Of a stretch of DNA of 64,000 nt, positions 37,217 through 45,535 are shown piece by piece. The notes beneath the pieces are model-generated. The model worked only from the letters and a program-made list of their open reading frames with translations, did not search any database and had not been told where the DNA came from. How positions within the stretch are numbered: position 1 is the stretch's first letter; each line of letters starts with the position of its first letter. This DNA comes from Flavobacterium sp. KMS. GTDB lineage: Bacteria; Bacteroidota; Bacteroidia; Flavobacteriales; Flavobacteriaceae. The position numbers were made by a program, and so were the translations under genes. The DNA lies in the NCBI RefSeq assembly GCF_000813005.1, contig NZ_JSYP01000011.1, positions 1 to 64,000 of the forward strand, given 5' to 3'.

Positions 37217-37663
37217 ATGAAACCAACTTGGAAAATTAAGCCTTTTGAGGCATTAACTGTTCACGAACTATACGATACCCTCAAATTACGAAGTGAAGTC
37301 TTTGTATTAGAGCAAAACTGTGTTTATTTAGATCTAGATGGGAAAGACAAACTTGCTTTACACCTAATAGGCGAATATGAAGGCAAAATTGTGGCTCATG
37401 CACGTCTTTTTGATGCCGGAATTAGTTTTGATAACGCCTCGATAGGAAGAGTTGTAGTAAGCCCGGATTATCGCGATAAAAAATGGGGACATGATTTAAT
37501 GACAGAAGCAATTGCAGGAATTAAAACCCATTTTAATAAAACCGATATTACTATTGGAGCACAGTTATATCTGAAAAAATTCTACGAAAATCATGGTTTT
37601 GTACAAACCAGCGAAATGTATCTTGAAGATGATATTCCGCATATCGAGATGATTAAAAGTTAA
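37217..37663 (+). CDS. GNAT acetyltransferase, ElaA type
   Basis: The 148 residues form one GNAT domain that would transfer an acetyl group from acetyl-CoA to an amine. The opening WKIKPFEALTVHELYDTLKL and the block LRSEVFVLEQNCVYLDLDGKD, given here in outline, are typical of ElaA-like proteins. The acetyl-CoA loop is at IGRVVVSPDYRDKKWGHDLM. The substrate is unknown. It follows the DUF4837 lipoprotein after 38 bp. Downstream lies a palindromic repeat element rather than another gene on the same strand. Confidence 0.85.
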   Translation: MKPTWKIKPFEALTVHELYDTLKLRSEVFVLEQNCVYLDLDGKDKLALHLIGEYEGKIVAHARLFDAGISFDNASIGRVVVSPDYRDKKWGHDLMTEAIAGIKTHFNKTDITIGAQLYLKKFYENHGFVQTSEMYLEDDIPHIEMIKS

Positions 37664-37705
37664 TTACAAGTGTTTTTTTATGTACAAAATATAAGTTGAA
37701 ATTAT

Positions 37706-37859
37706 TTTAACACATAGAGACATAGATTTTGAAACTTTCAAAAAAGGCGTTTCACTTGTTTAAAATACATCCCGAAGGTTCGGGACTGGCTATGTGAAAG
37801 AAATGTATTTCTTTTTGTACTCTTTTGTACACATAAAATCTATGTTTCTATGTGTTAAA
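37706..37859. repeat. 154-bp palindromic element (MITE-like)
   Basis: Twenty-five bases at 37706-37730 pair with 37835-37859 with one mismatch. Inside lies a perfect hairpin (CCCGAA, GG, TTCGGG) near 37770 and a second nested pair (ATACAT / ATGTAT). There is no coding frame. It looks like a mobile or REP-type structured repeat and marks the left border of an accessory island. Confidence 0.6.
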
Positions 37860-37933
37860 TGAAACTTTTGTGCCCAAGCAAAGTCAATAGATAAAGTAAT
37901 TACACCCAACAAATTAAGTGTAATAGCTAAGAA

Positions 37934-38245
37934 CTAGTTTGTAAGAGCTTTTAATTTTTCTTTAAGTGCCCTATTTTCTGTTCTTAGCAACTCAAGTTGT
38001 TTAAAAACAGAATCGGGGATATTAAACGGATCGATTATACTGCTATTATCGCCATTAGGCTCATAAATAGTATCTTTTTCTACACCTAAAACTTTAGCTA
38101 TTTTTAGCCATTCTACCTCCGAAATGTTTTTGCGTCCATTTTCTCTTCGGCTGTAATTAGATTGTGTCATACCAATTAAATCTGCTAGTTTTTCCTGAGA
38201 GAATCCCTTGTTTAATCTTACTTGTAGCAGTTTCTTTTTGGTCAT
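37934..38245 (-). CDS. XRE-family transcriptional regulator
   Basis: From the ATG at 38245 the protein has 103 residues. It opens with a helix-turn-helix of the XRE/Cro class at about residues 5-60 (LNKGFSQEKLADLIGMTQSN, then YSRRENGRKNISEVEWL) and ends in a short leucine-rich coiled coil (LELLRTENRALKEKLKAL) that could dimerise. The frame extends upstream to 38302, but those extra 19 residues look non-conserved. It is divergent from the peptide gene at 38543, with a 297-bp region between them that could hold shared operators, so local control of the island is plausible but unproven. Confidence 0.85.
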   Translation of the reverse strand: MTKKKLLQVRLNKGFSQEKLADLIGMTQSNYSRRENGRKNISEVEWLKIAKVLGVEKDTIYEPNGDNSSIIDPFNIPDSVFKQLELLRTENRALKEKLKALTN

Positions 38246-38542
38246 TATTCTTTTTAGTTTGCTGCAAAAATGAGGAAATATTTTTTTCAGAACAATACCC
38301 ACTTTTAATGATATTTTGAAAGTTTTAGTTAATTATACAAGCTTTTTATACGTGTGAGTCCTTTAAGTTTTACATAATTCGCATAAAAATGCATAAGGAT
38401 TATTTTCATTAGAGTCTATTTTTGAAAAACTATCTTGTTATCATTTCAAATCTCTGATAGCCCAGTCGACAGGCAAAAGAGATAAGAAATGCTTAATGCA
38501 GATTAGTACAAAATTTAAATCTAACCGTAAAAATTAAAAACG

Positions 38543-38695
38543 ATGAAAAAAATTAACGAAGACAAAAAGAAAAAAACAATCAATGATTTATTAGATAAAA
38601 AGTTTGAGCGTTTAGAGAAAATTGTTGGAGGAGGTAATTCTTCAGGATCTTGTACAGCTAGTAGAGATTGTAGAGGTGTTGTAACAGCAGTTTAA
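38543..38695 (+). CDS. Double-glycine leader peptide, bacteriocin/RiPP-like precursor
   Basis: This 50-residue frame is too short for usual gene callers. The N-terminal 28 residues are charged and helical (KKINEDKKKKTINDLLDKKF, then ERLEKIV) and end in GGG at 29-31, the standard double-glycine cut site. The expected core after residue 30 is 20 residues: GNSSGSCTASRDCRGVVTAV, small and polar with two cysteines. Bacteroidetes precursors of this type are usually cleaved by C39-peptidase ABC exporters, none of which lies in this window. A perfect hairpin terminator follows 6 bp after the stop. A -7-like TATTTTTG lies at 38417-38424, without a clear -33 box. Confidence 0.75.
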   Translation: MKKINEDKKKKTINDLLDKKFERLEKIVGGGNSSGSCTASRDCRGVVTAV

Positions 38696-38701
38696 TAACA
38701 C

Positions 38702-38740
38702 AAAAAGGAGGTTAATGTTTTACATTGCCTCCTTTTTTTT
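38702..38740 (+). terminator. Terminator after the leader peptide gene
   Basis: AAAAAGGAGG pairs with CCTCCTTTTT, with a second inner pair (AATG / CATT), followed by T residues. It would make the peptide message abundant and separate it from the genes downstream, or act as a partial stop. Confidence 0.85.
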
Positions 38741-38755
38741 AAATTTTTTCAAGTA

Positions 38756-39226
38756 ATGCAAAAAAGTATGGAAGAAAGTTTGAGTAATGTACTCAATTAT
38801 AAGAATGAAGATGTTGTAGATAGATTTCTAAAGTTTTATAAAATAGAAGAATCAGAAGCAGTTAGCATTTTTCAGGAAACAAAAAAATGGCTTTGGTTAT
38901 GCTCCAATGTAAATTTTAATTTTATTAGTGATGATTCTATAATTATAATTGATGAAATGTGGCATAATTTTATTCTTTTTACAAAAGATTATAATGATTT
39001 TTGTCAAACTTATTTCGGACAATATATTCATCATCAGCCAAAAACCAGAAAAGAAAACGAAGAGTGGAACAAGGATATTGAGAAAAGTATAAAGGATTAT
39101 AAAATAGCTTTAAAGAAACAATATGAGCTTATCTATGATTATTTAGGCGAAGAAACATTAAACAAATGGTATGTAGAATTTGCAGATAAATATACTGGTA
39201 CATACATGAAGTCAATTACTAAATAA
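38756..39226 (+). CDS. GRDP-like (glycine-rich domain-type) small protein
   Basis: The protein has 156 residues, is cytosolic and is charged. Residues about 62-100 contain DEMWHNFILFTKDYNDFC and YFGQYIHHQP. This closely matches the hallmark of proteins annotated as glycine-rich-domain-containing (GRDP-like), where a D-x-x-W-H...Y...FC...HH pattern probably binds a metal or forms the core. Only this core is present; no glycine-rich part follows. It starts 15 bp after the peptide's terminator and lies 3 bp before the hydrolase gene, so peptide, this gene and the hydrolase look like one functional unit. A direct role in peptide handling is inference. Confidence 0.6.
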   Translation: MQKSMEESLSNVLNYKNEDVVDRFLKFYKIEESEAVSIFQETKKWLWLCSNVNFNFISDDSIIIIDEMWHNFILFTKDYNDFCQTYFGQYIHHQPKTRKENEEWNKDIEKSIKDYKIALKKQYELIYDYLGEETLNKWYVEFADKYTGTYMKSITK

Positions 39227-39229
39227 AAT

Positions 39230-40156
39230 ATGAAGAAAGTTATTCTTTTGGTATTGCTGTTTTTATTCAATTTCAGTTTTGCACAAACATCAAAATCTAG
39301 TTTCACATTAGAGAACCGAAAAATTACGGATTACCCTTTTAATCCAGTTATTTCGGAAAAGATAAATGAAAAGATAGTTTTAAAAAAAGAATACCAATTT
39401 CTTGATTCTTTAAATTTCCGCAGTATTCATTACAAGTCTTTTGACAACCTAAAACTTAGAGGTTTTTTAATAGAACCTAAAAAGAAAGGGAACTATCCCG
39501 TTTTAATATACAATCGCGGTGGTAACGGTAATTTTGGTGCAGTTAATTCTGTTTTTTTAACGGAGTTTCTTAGCAAAATTGCCAATGAAGGTTATATTGT
39601 TATTGGTTCTCAACTCCGTGGAACTTCAGTAAGTGAAGGCGTAGACGAATTTGGTGGTAAAGATGTAAACGATGTCTTAAGTCTTTTTGATATTATAGAT
39701 CAATTACCAAATGCCGATAAAAACAGGATTGGTGTTTTTGGCTGGAGTCGTGGCGTTATGACTAATTTCCTGATGTTAAAAAAGACTAATCGTATAAAAA
39801 CCAATATTGCAATTGCAGGACAGGCAGATTTAATCCAAACGAAACGTCCAGAGATGTTTGGGGTTTATAGAGAAAGAATTCCTGGTTACGCCAAAGATTC
39901 TGTTGCAGCCTTAAAAACCCGCTCTAGTTTACTGGCAATAGATTCTATCCAGAATAAAAAAGTTTCCCATTTTATTATTCAGGGTAATAAAGATGTAAAA
40001 GTTGATATTAGTAATGCCTTTGCTTTTTATTCCAAATTAAACTCAAAAGAATATACTACACGCTTATTGGTTTATGAAAATGAAGGACATGATTTAGAAA
40101 TTGTGAACGATAATTTGTTAAATCAGATAGCCGATTGGTTAAAGAGATATTTATAG
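39230..40156 (+). CDS. Exported prolyl-oligopeptidase-like serine hydrolase
   Basis: The 308 residues have a signal peptide (ILLVLLFLFNFSFAQ) and an alpha/beta-hydrolase fold of the S9 peptidase type. The nucleophile is Ser173 in GWSRG, the acid probably Asp255 in GNKDVKV, and the base His287 in NEGHDLE. An oxyanion-type stretch, YNRGGNGNFG, lies at about 94-103. The usual N-terminal propeller of S9 peptidases is missing, so the active site would be open. Its stop-to-start distance to the upstream gene is 3 bp, implying one transcript. It might process or degrade a peptide outside the cytoplasm; substrate unknown. Confidence 0.82.
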   Translation: MKKVILLVLLFLFNFSFAQTSKSSFTLENRKITDYPFNPVISEKINEKIVLKKEYQFLDSLNFRSIHYKSFDNLKLRGFLIEPKKKGNYPVLIYNRGGNGNFGAVNSVFLTEFLSKIANEGYIVIGSQLRGTSVSEGVDEFGGKDVNDVLSLFDIIDQLPNADKNRIGVFGWSRGVMTNFLMLKKTNRIKTNIAIAGQADLIQTKRPEMFGVYRERIPGYAKDSVAALKTRSSLLAIDSIQNKKVSHFIIQGNKDVKVDISNAFAFYSKLNSKEYTTRLLVYENEGHDLEIVNDNLLNQIADWLKRYL

Positions 40157-40212
40157 AATTTATTTTTAAAATATTGTAGTTGCCATTTAAGGAAACGAGT
40201 GTATAATTACAG

Positions 40213-40335
40213 TTGCGCTGTATGAAGTCTCCCGACTTCGTACCCCAACTTTTGATTTACTATTTATATTAGCTTGATTATAAAAATATGTTGTTTATTG
40301 GAGCGGGTGTGAAGTCGGGAGACTTCTCACAGCAA
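40213..40335. repeat. Paired palindromes, right border of the island
   Basis: GAAGTCTCCCGACTTC at 40224-40239 is itself palindromic. Its inverted partner lies at 40311-40326, and about 33 bp around each arm match (TTGC..CTGT outside, ACCC inside). The spacer of about 60 bp is AT-rich. This resembles a REP/BIME-like or MITE element; no gene is inside. Confidence 0.6.
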
Positions 40336-40404
40336 TCATGACAATAGGAGAATTTAAGGGAGTATAATTAACATTAAATCATAGACTTAAACTTGTACTT
40401 TTAT

Positions 40405-40447
40405 AAAAAAATGCCAAAAGAAAAATATTCCTTTTGGCATTTTTTTA
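40405..40447 (-). terminator. Terminator of the S41 protease gene
   Basis: ATGCCAAAAG pairs with CTTTTGGCAT across a 10-nt loop, with A and T runs on both sides. It can serve the minus-strand gene ending at 40468 and the plus-strand island. Confidence 0.85.
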
Positions 40448-40467
40448 TAAAACAGATCTTTATTTAA

Positions 40468-42105
40468 TTACATTTTTAAGATAGATTTATATTCCGTTTG
40501 GTTGTTTAAAACTCCAACAGCCTTTTTAATCTCTGAGTTGTTTTTAAGATAATATTGATACAAACCTTCTTGATATTGGTATCTTTTTATTAATTCTTCC
40601 AAAATCAGATTTTTGATTTCTTTTTGGTTCTTGTCAAGCAAAGTAGTTTCGCTTTTTTCCAATGCATTAAGTAATTGCTGATATTCAGAAGTAATAGTTT
40701 CGTCTATCTTTTCTTTTTTGGCTGCAGCCAAAGTGTTTTTTAAAGCCACTTCAGTTTCAGTATCAAAAGTAATTTTATTGGTTTTCAAAAACTGTTTGAA
40801 ACTACTATAATCAGCATCGGTTAGCGTCGGGATTTGAGTTCCAAGATTTGGATTTTTATAATAATAGCTAGTAGCATAGTCAAAAATTCCATCGTTTTTA
40901 AGTAACGCATTCGTAATCGCACTCAATTTAGTTTCGTCTAATTCGATATCAGGCATAACCCCACCACCATCATAAACAGTTCTTCCTTTTCTGGTTTTAA
41001 ACGCATTAAAGTTCTTAGCATCCGTTTTTGTAGCTACGCCATTTTTGTCTTTATGCGCATAATCCAGCGCCTGAATACATCTTCCAGAAGGCGTATAATA
41101 ACGAGAAATCGTTACTTTAAGCTGAGTTCCATAAGTAAGATCAACAGAACGTTGTACCAAACCTTTACCAAAACTACGACTTCCTAGAATAACTGCACGA
41201 TCTAAATCTTGTAAAGCTCCAGATACGATTTCGGATGCAGAAGCACTTCTTCCGTTAACCAAAATAGCCAATGGGATTTGAGTATCAATAGGTTCTTTGG
41301 TGGTTTTATAAGTGTTATTATGTTTTTCGATTCTAGATTTTGTAGTTACAATAACCTCATTCTTTGGTACAAAAAGATTACAAATGTTTACAGCTTCATT
41401 AAGAAGTCCACCTGGATTCCCTCTTAAATCCAAAACTATCTGAGTTGCTCCATCACGTTTAAGTTGTTCTAATGCGGCTTGAGTTTCGGCAGAAGCTTTA
41501 CGGCTAAAATGTGCCAAAACGATATAACCCGTTTTAGCATCAATCATTCCGAAAAATGGAACGGACTTAATATCTACTTCATCAAGAACGATATCAGTAG
41601 TATTCGTTTTTCCCTGGCGAAGGTATTTAATAGCGATCTTAGTGTTTTTAGCACCTTTTAGCAATTGCGAAGCATCATCCTTAAAGTCAGCAATTAGTAC
41701 ATCACCAATCTGGATGATTTCGTCACCAGCTTTAAGTCCGGCCTTATCGGCAGGATAATCTTTGTATTGTTCTTTAATAATCAATCGGTCTGCCTTTCGG
41801 GTAATCAGCGCACCAATTCCGGTATATTCTCCCGTATTGTTGATTTTAAAATTTAAAACATCTTGCTCATTAAAGTAAACAGTATAGGGATCTAAACTAC
41901 CCAACATGCTTTTAATGGCTTTATCCATTAAATCACCAGGATTGGTTTCGTCCACATAATTTGTGTTTACAGCTTTAAATAAAGTTGTAAAGATTTCTAT
42001 TTGCTTTGCGATTTCGAAGAAGTCGTCTTTAAAACTAGTTCCAACGAATAAAAATGCAGCTGCAACAATAGGGATTATAAATTTTTTTTTGAAAAACGCG
42101 ACCAT
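40468..42105 (-). CDS. S41 C-terminal processing protease (CtpA/Prc type)
   Basis: This serine protease of 545 residues would cut proteins from their C-termini in the periplasm. An N-terminal hydrophobic segment (IIPIVAAAFLFVGTSF) acts as signal or anchor. A PDZ domain lies at about 90-165 and the S41 catalytic domain at about 185-350. The Ser/Lys dyad is visible: Ser289 in NGRSASASEI and Lys314 in SFGKGLVQ, 25 residues apart as in E. coli Prc. A helical tail of about 150 residues ends in NQTEYKSILKM. It stands alone, upstream of rnpA on the same strand. Confidence 0.94.
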   Translation of the reverse strand: MVAFFKKKFIIPIVAAAFLFVGTSFKDDFFEIAKQIEIFTTLFKAVNTNYVDETNPGDLMDKAIKSMLGSLDPYTVYFNEQDVLNFKINNTGEYTGIGALITRKADRLIIKEQYKDYPADKAGLKAGDEIIQIGDVLIADFKDDASQLLKGAKNTKIAIKYLRQGKTNTTDIVLDEVDIKSVPFFGMIDAKTGYIVLAHFSRKASAETQAALEQLKRDGATQIVLDLRGNPGGLLNEAVNICNLFVPKNEVIVTTKSRIEKHNNTYKTTKEPIDTQIPLAILVNGRSASASEIVSGALQDLDRAVILGSRSFGKGLVQRSVDLTYGTQLKVTISRYYTPSGRCIQALDYAHKDKNGVATKTDAKNFNAFKTRKGRTVYDGGGVMPDIELDETKLSAITNALLKNDGIFDYATSYYYKNPNLGTQIPTLTDADYSSFKQFLKTNKITFDTETEVALKNTLAAAKKEKIDETITSEYQQLLNALEKSETTLLDKNQKEIKNLILEELIKRYQYQEGLYQYYLKNNSEIKKAVGVLNNQTEYKSILKM

Positions 42106-42202
42106 GTTTGTGATTTATCTTAAATTTCAGAGTACTAAAATAAGAATAATTAAGCAACATTAACGAGAGTCTATACCGAAACACGTTTTTGAGTGGTAAA
42201 AT

Positions 42203-42625
42203 CTATTGAATCGAATCGTTTTGTACGTCCGTTTCGGTTTCAGGAATAGGTTTTGGGTTTATCTGAAGCACAAATTTTTCAAACAATTGAATCGTTTTAG
42301 TATTGATTTCTTCATAAGACAGTCTGTCTTTTGTTTGATAAAAGAACATAAACGAATAAGGCTTGTCTAAATTGTCAAGTAAGATATGCTTGTTTAAACG
42401 ATAAGTTTCGCGTAAAACACGTTTGAAGTAATTACGATCAACAGCTTTTTTAAAATATTTTTTAGATGTCGAAACACCCATTTTTATTTTCTCATCTTGC
42501 TTTATATCACCAGAATAATAAACCAATCGCAACGGATATTTAGACACCGATTTCCCTTCAGAAAATAGTAGTCCAATTATTGTTTTGCTTTTTAGTCGTT
42601 CGTTTTTTGGGTAAGTAAAGCTCAT
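42203..42625 (-). CDS. rnpA: Ribonuclease P protein component
   Basis: RnpA is the protein partner of the RNase P ribozyme that matures the 5' ends of tRNAs. From the ATG at 42625 the protein has 140 residues; the ATG at 42661 adds 12 residues not typical of the family. The opening MSFTYPKNERLKSK and the basic RNR-type core GVSTSKKYFKKAVDRNYFKR, followed by RVLRETYRL, are diagnostic. The C-terminal tail is acidic and variable. It is divergent from the acyltransferase at 42751. No rpmH lies next to it, unlike in many other bacteria. Confidence 0.93.
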   Translation of the reverse strand: MSFTYPKNERLKSKTIIGLLFSEGKSVSKYPLRLVYYSGDIKQDEKIKMGVSTSKKYFKKAVDRNYFKRVLRETYRLNKHILLDNLDKPYSFMFFYQTKDRLSYEEINTKTIQLFEKFVLQINPKPIPETETDVQNDSIQ

Positions 42626-42703
42626 TTTTTGATTTTGAAAAAACTGTGGATTATCCAACAAAGGTACAATTTAACAACAAACCTATTATTATTTGCGATT
42701 TAA

Positions 42704-42733
42704 TTAGAGCTAAAAATATATTTATTACTTTTG
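42704..42733 (+). promoter_or_regulatory. Promoter of the acyltransferase-desaturase pair
   Basis: TACTTTTG at 42726-42733 matches the -7 box; TTA at 42704-42706 stands 19 nt upstream. The position supports the start at 42751 rather than 42646. Confidence 0.5.
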
Positions 42734-42750
42734 CAGCTAATTTTTTAAGC

Positions 42751-43485
42751 ATGCAAAAACTAATTTCGTACCCCATTTCCGTTATTTATTATTTGTGTTT
42801 TGGATTTTGTTTAGCAATTTTCCATCCAATTCAATGGGTTTGTTTTAATGTTTTTGGCTACCAAGCACATAAAAAAAGTGTAGATTACCTTAATTTCTTT
42901 TTGGTTAGATGTACAAACCTAGTTGGTACAACGTATAAATTTGAAAACAGAGAATTAATTCCAACTGGAGTTCCTATTATTTTTGTTTCAAATCACCAAA
43001 GCATGTACGATATTGTGGCAATGATTTGGTATTTACGCCGTTTTCATTGTAAATTTGTAAGTAAGAAAGAGTTAGGTTCAGGAATACCAAGTGTATCTTA
43101 TAATCTACGTCATGGAGGTTCTGTCCTAATTGACCGTAAAGATCCTAAACAAGCCATTCCTGCTATTAAAGGATTGTCTGAATATATTGAAAAAAATAAT
43201 CGTGCTGCCGTAATCTTCCCCGAAGGCACTCGAAGTAAAACTGGAAAACCAAAGGAATTTGCTCAAAACGGTTTGAAGATATTATGCAAATATGCACCAT
43301 CTGCATATGTTGTACCTGTTAGTATTAATAACTCATGGAAAATGGTAAAATTTGGCTTTTTTCCTGTGGGTTTAGGAAATCATCTTACCTTTACCATCCA
43401 TAAACCGTTAGCGGTGAAGGATTACGATTTTACAACGATAATGGAAAAGTCGGAAAAGGCTGTAGTAGAAGGAGTTAAAATTTAA
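42751..43485 (+). CDS. 1-acyl-sn-glycerol-3-phosphate acyltransferase
   Basis: This PlsC-family enzyme acylates lysophosphatidic acid at the inner membrane to form phosphatidic acid. From the ATG at 42751 it has 244 residues. A longer frame starts at 42646, but that start precedes the promoter match and its extra residues are not family-like. The N-terminal membrane segment is at about 5-30, the HX4D motif in SNHQSMYD, the second block in GGSVLIDRKD, and FPEGTRSKTG in the third. The next gene, an acyl-ACP desaturase, starts 10 bp later, so the pair couples chain modification with phospholipid assembly. Confidence 0.92.
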   Translation: MQKLISYPISVIYYLCFGFCLAIFHPIQWVCFNVFGYQAHKKSVDYLNFFLVRCTNLVGTTYKFENRELIPTGVPIIFVSNHQSMYDIVAMIWYLRRFHCKFVSKKELGSGIPSVSYNLRHGGSVLIDRKDPKQAIPAIKGLSEYIEKNNRAAVIFPEGTRSKTGKPKEFAQNGLKILCKYAPSAYVVPVSINNSWKMVKFGFFPVGLGNHLTFTIHKPLAVKDYDFTTIMEKSEKAVVEGVKI

Positions 43486-43495
43486 ATTATATAAA

Positions 43496-44488
43496 ATGTC
43501 TATAAAGAACATTCGATTAGAAGTGATGCAGTTTTTAGAGAAAAACGTAGACAGCTTCGTTGAACAGTATTTAATACCTGTTGAAAAGATTTGGCAGCCG
43601 TCAGATTTTTTACCCAATTCTGAAAAAGATACTTTTTTTGAAGAGGTAAAAGAACTACGCGAAATAGCAAAAGAATTACCATACGATTTTTGGGTAACTT
43701 TAGTAGGTGATACAATTACCGAAGAAGCATTACCAACATATGAATCTTGGTTAATGGATGTAGAAGGTATTAATCAGGTAGAAAATGGTGGAAACGGTTG
43801 GTCTAAATGGATCAGACAGTGGACTGGTGAAGAAAACCGTCACGGTGATTTGCTAAATAAATACTTGTATTTGTCTGGTCGTGTAAATATGCGCGAAATA
43901 GAAATGACCACACAACATTTAATCAATGATGGTTTTGATATCGGAACAGGAAGTGATCCATACAAAAACTTTGTGTACACTAGTTTTCAAGAGCTTGCAA
44001 CGTATGTTTCTCATAACAGAGTAGCACAAATGGCTAAGAAATATGGCGATAATAAATTGTCTAAAATGTGTAAAATGATTGCTGGTGACGAAATGCGCCA
44101 TCATCATGCGTATAGCGAATTTGTTACTCGTATTTTTCAAGTAGATCCTAGCGAAATGATGCTTGCTTTTCAATACATGATGAAGCAAAAAATCGTTATG
44201 CCAGCGCATTTCCTTAGAGAATCAGGGCAAAAGATAAGTTCTGCTTTTGAGCAATTTTCTGATTCAGCACAACGTATCGGTGTTTACACAGCTAGCGATT
44301 ATGTAGATATCATGCAAAAGTTAATTGACAAATGGGAAATTGACAAAATTGGTGGTCTTACAGACGAAGCTGAAAAAGCGCGTGATTACTTGATGAAATT
44401 ACCAGGAAGAATGGCAAAAATATCCGAAAGATTAGTTATTCCTCAAGAATCACATATCTTTAAATGGGTAGAGCCTGCAAGACTTTAA
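43496..44488 (+). CDS. Acyl-ACP desaturase (soluble di-iron type)
   Basis: This enzyme would introduce a double bond into acyl chains bound to acyl-carrier protein, using oxygen and reduced ferredoxin. The 330 residues form the ferritin-like four-helix bundle of the family. The two iron-binding repeats are visible as EENRHG at 112-117 and DEMRHH at 198-203. Such soluble desaturases are best known from plants and actinobacteria but also occur in Flavobacteriia. It lies 10 bp behind the acyltransferase on the same strand. A terminator-like hairpin follows about 90 bp downstream. Confidence 0.93.
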   Translation: MSIKNIRLEVMQFLEKNVDSFVEQYLIPVEKIWQPSDFLPNSEKDTFFEEVKELREIAKELPYDFWVTLVGDTITEEALPTYESWLMDVEGINQVENGGNGWSKWIRQWTGEENRHGDLLNKYLYLSGRVNMREIEMTTQHLINDGFDIGTGSDPYKNFVYTSFQELATYVSHNRVAQMAKKYGDNKLSKMCKMIAGDEMRHHHAYSEFVTRIFQVDPSEMMLAFQYMMKQKIVMPAHFLRESGQKISSAFEQFSDSAQRIGVYTASDYVDIMQKLIDKWEIDKIGGLTDEAEKARDYLMKLPGRMAKISERLVIPQESHIFKWVEPARL

Positions 44489-44576
44489 ATTTTAAATTTC
44501 TGATTTTGAGTTTAGATTTAGGATTTTAAATTGAATTTCTATTTTGAAGCTGAACTTTGAAAAAATATAAATATTT

Positions 44577-44622
44577 ATGTTGATTGTTAAGGTTTTCAAG
44601 ACTTTGACAATCAACATTTTTT
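44577..44622 (+). terminator. Terminator after the desaturase
   Basis: ATGTTGATTGT at 44577-44587 pairs exactly with 44607-44617, and a run of T follows. It fits the end of the acyltransferase-desaturase operon. The remaining gap to 44724 is AT-rich, with phrases such as CCTGTTAATCTG that resemble dispersed flavobacterial repeats. Confidence 0.75.
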
Positions 44623-44724
44623 ATTTAAAATAAGGATTTAGAGCTAATCTGTTTATTTAAATCCTGTTAATCTGCAAAATCTGTATACTATTTTTAGTCT
44701 TGCAGAGAAGCACTAATTAAATAC

Positions 44725-45384
44725 ATGAATATGAATAATTCTGAGATAATAAGTAAAACAATCACTTTTGTAAAAGAAAAACTAAATGATGCCGAAGGAG
44801 GGCATGATTGGTTTCATATTGAGCGAGTGTATAAAAATGCACTTTTAATCGCTAATAACACACCTTGTGATGTTACAGTGGTAAAATTAGGTGCTTTGCT
44901 ACATGATATTGCCGATAGTAAGTTTCATAACGGAGATGAAACTATTGGACCAAGAACAGCAAGATTGTTTTTAGAGTCAGAAAATGTTTCGGAAGAGATT
45001 ATAGCGCATGTTGTAAGTATTATAGAAAACATATCATACAAAGGAGGCAATTTTGAAAAGAAATTTAATTCGACAGAATTAGATATCGTACAAGATGCAG
45101 ATCGTTTAGATGCTATTGGTGCAATAGGTGTTGCAAGAGCGTTTCATTACGGAGGATTCAAGGATAGAACTATCTATGATCCCAATATTGCTCCGATTAC
45201 CAATATGACTAAGGAAGAATATAAAAAGAATAATGCACCAACAATTAATCATTTTTATGAGAAATTATTGTTGCTAAAAGATAAAATGAATACCGAAACT
45301 GGAAAGCAAATCGCTGCCGAAAGACATCGTTTTATGGAAACATTCCTTTCGCAGTTTTATGCTGAGTGGGAAGGAGTGAAGTAG
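44725..45384 (+). CDS. HD-domain phosphohydrolase
   Basis: The 219-residue protein belongs to the HD superfamily of metal-dependent phosphohydrolases. The first metal ligand is in GGHDWFHIERV (about 26-36), the HD pair in LLHDIADSKFH (about 60) and the last Asp in QDADRLDAIGAIGVARAF. The pattern resembles the YedJ/YpgQ group, which hydrolyses nucleotides, but the substrate is not certain. The ATG at 44731 is an alternative start. It is a single gene between two terminators. Confidence 0.88.
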   Translation: MNMNNSEIISKTITFVKEKLNDAEGGHDWFHIERVYKNALLIANNTPCDVTVVKLGALLHDIADSKFHNGDETIGPRTARLFLESENVSEEIIAHVVSIIENISYKGGNFEKKFNSTELDIVQDADRLDAIGAIGVARAFHYGGFKDRTIYDPNIAPITNMTKEEYKKNNAPTINHFYEKLLLLKDKMNTETGKQIAAERHRFMETFLSQFYAEWEGVK

Positions 45385-45462
45385 TATTAGTATTCAGTCT
45401 CAGTATTCAGTTTTTAGTGAAATGTAAACTCTGAAAAGTAATCAGTAAGAAGAGTTTAGTTT

Positions 45463-45486
45463 GTCAGGTTGAGCGGAGTCGAAGCC
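45463..45486. repeat. Dispersed intergenic repeat word
   Basis: GTCAGGTTGAGCGGAGTCGA followed by AGCC is a sequence word I know as frequent between genes in Flavobacterium genomes. Only one copy is seen in this window. Its function is unknown. Confidence 0.4.
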
Positions 45487-45490
45487 TTTA

Positions 45491-45535
45491 AAAAAAAGAG
45501 CCTAAGTTTATGTATTAAACTTAGGCTCTTTTTTA
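45491..45535. terminator. Bidirectional terminator between convergent genes
   Basis: GAGCCTAAGTTTA pairs with TAAACTTAGGCTC around a short loop, with A residues before and T residues after. It serves the HD hydrolase on the plus strand and the exported protein on the minus strand. Confidence 0.88.

Noticed and set aside
37768..37790. tRNA T-arm-like GGTTCGGGAC
   Set aside because: No acceptor stem, anticodon arm or D-arm around it; the hairpin belongs to the palindromic element.
42646..42750. Upstream extension of the acyltransferase frame
   Set aside because: It overlaps the rnpA start and the promoter-like element; the family begins at the ATG at 42751.
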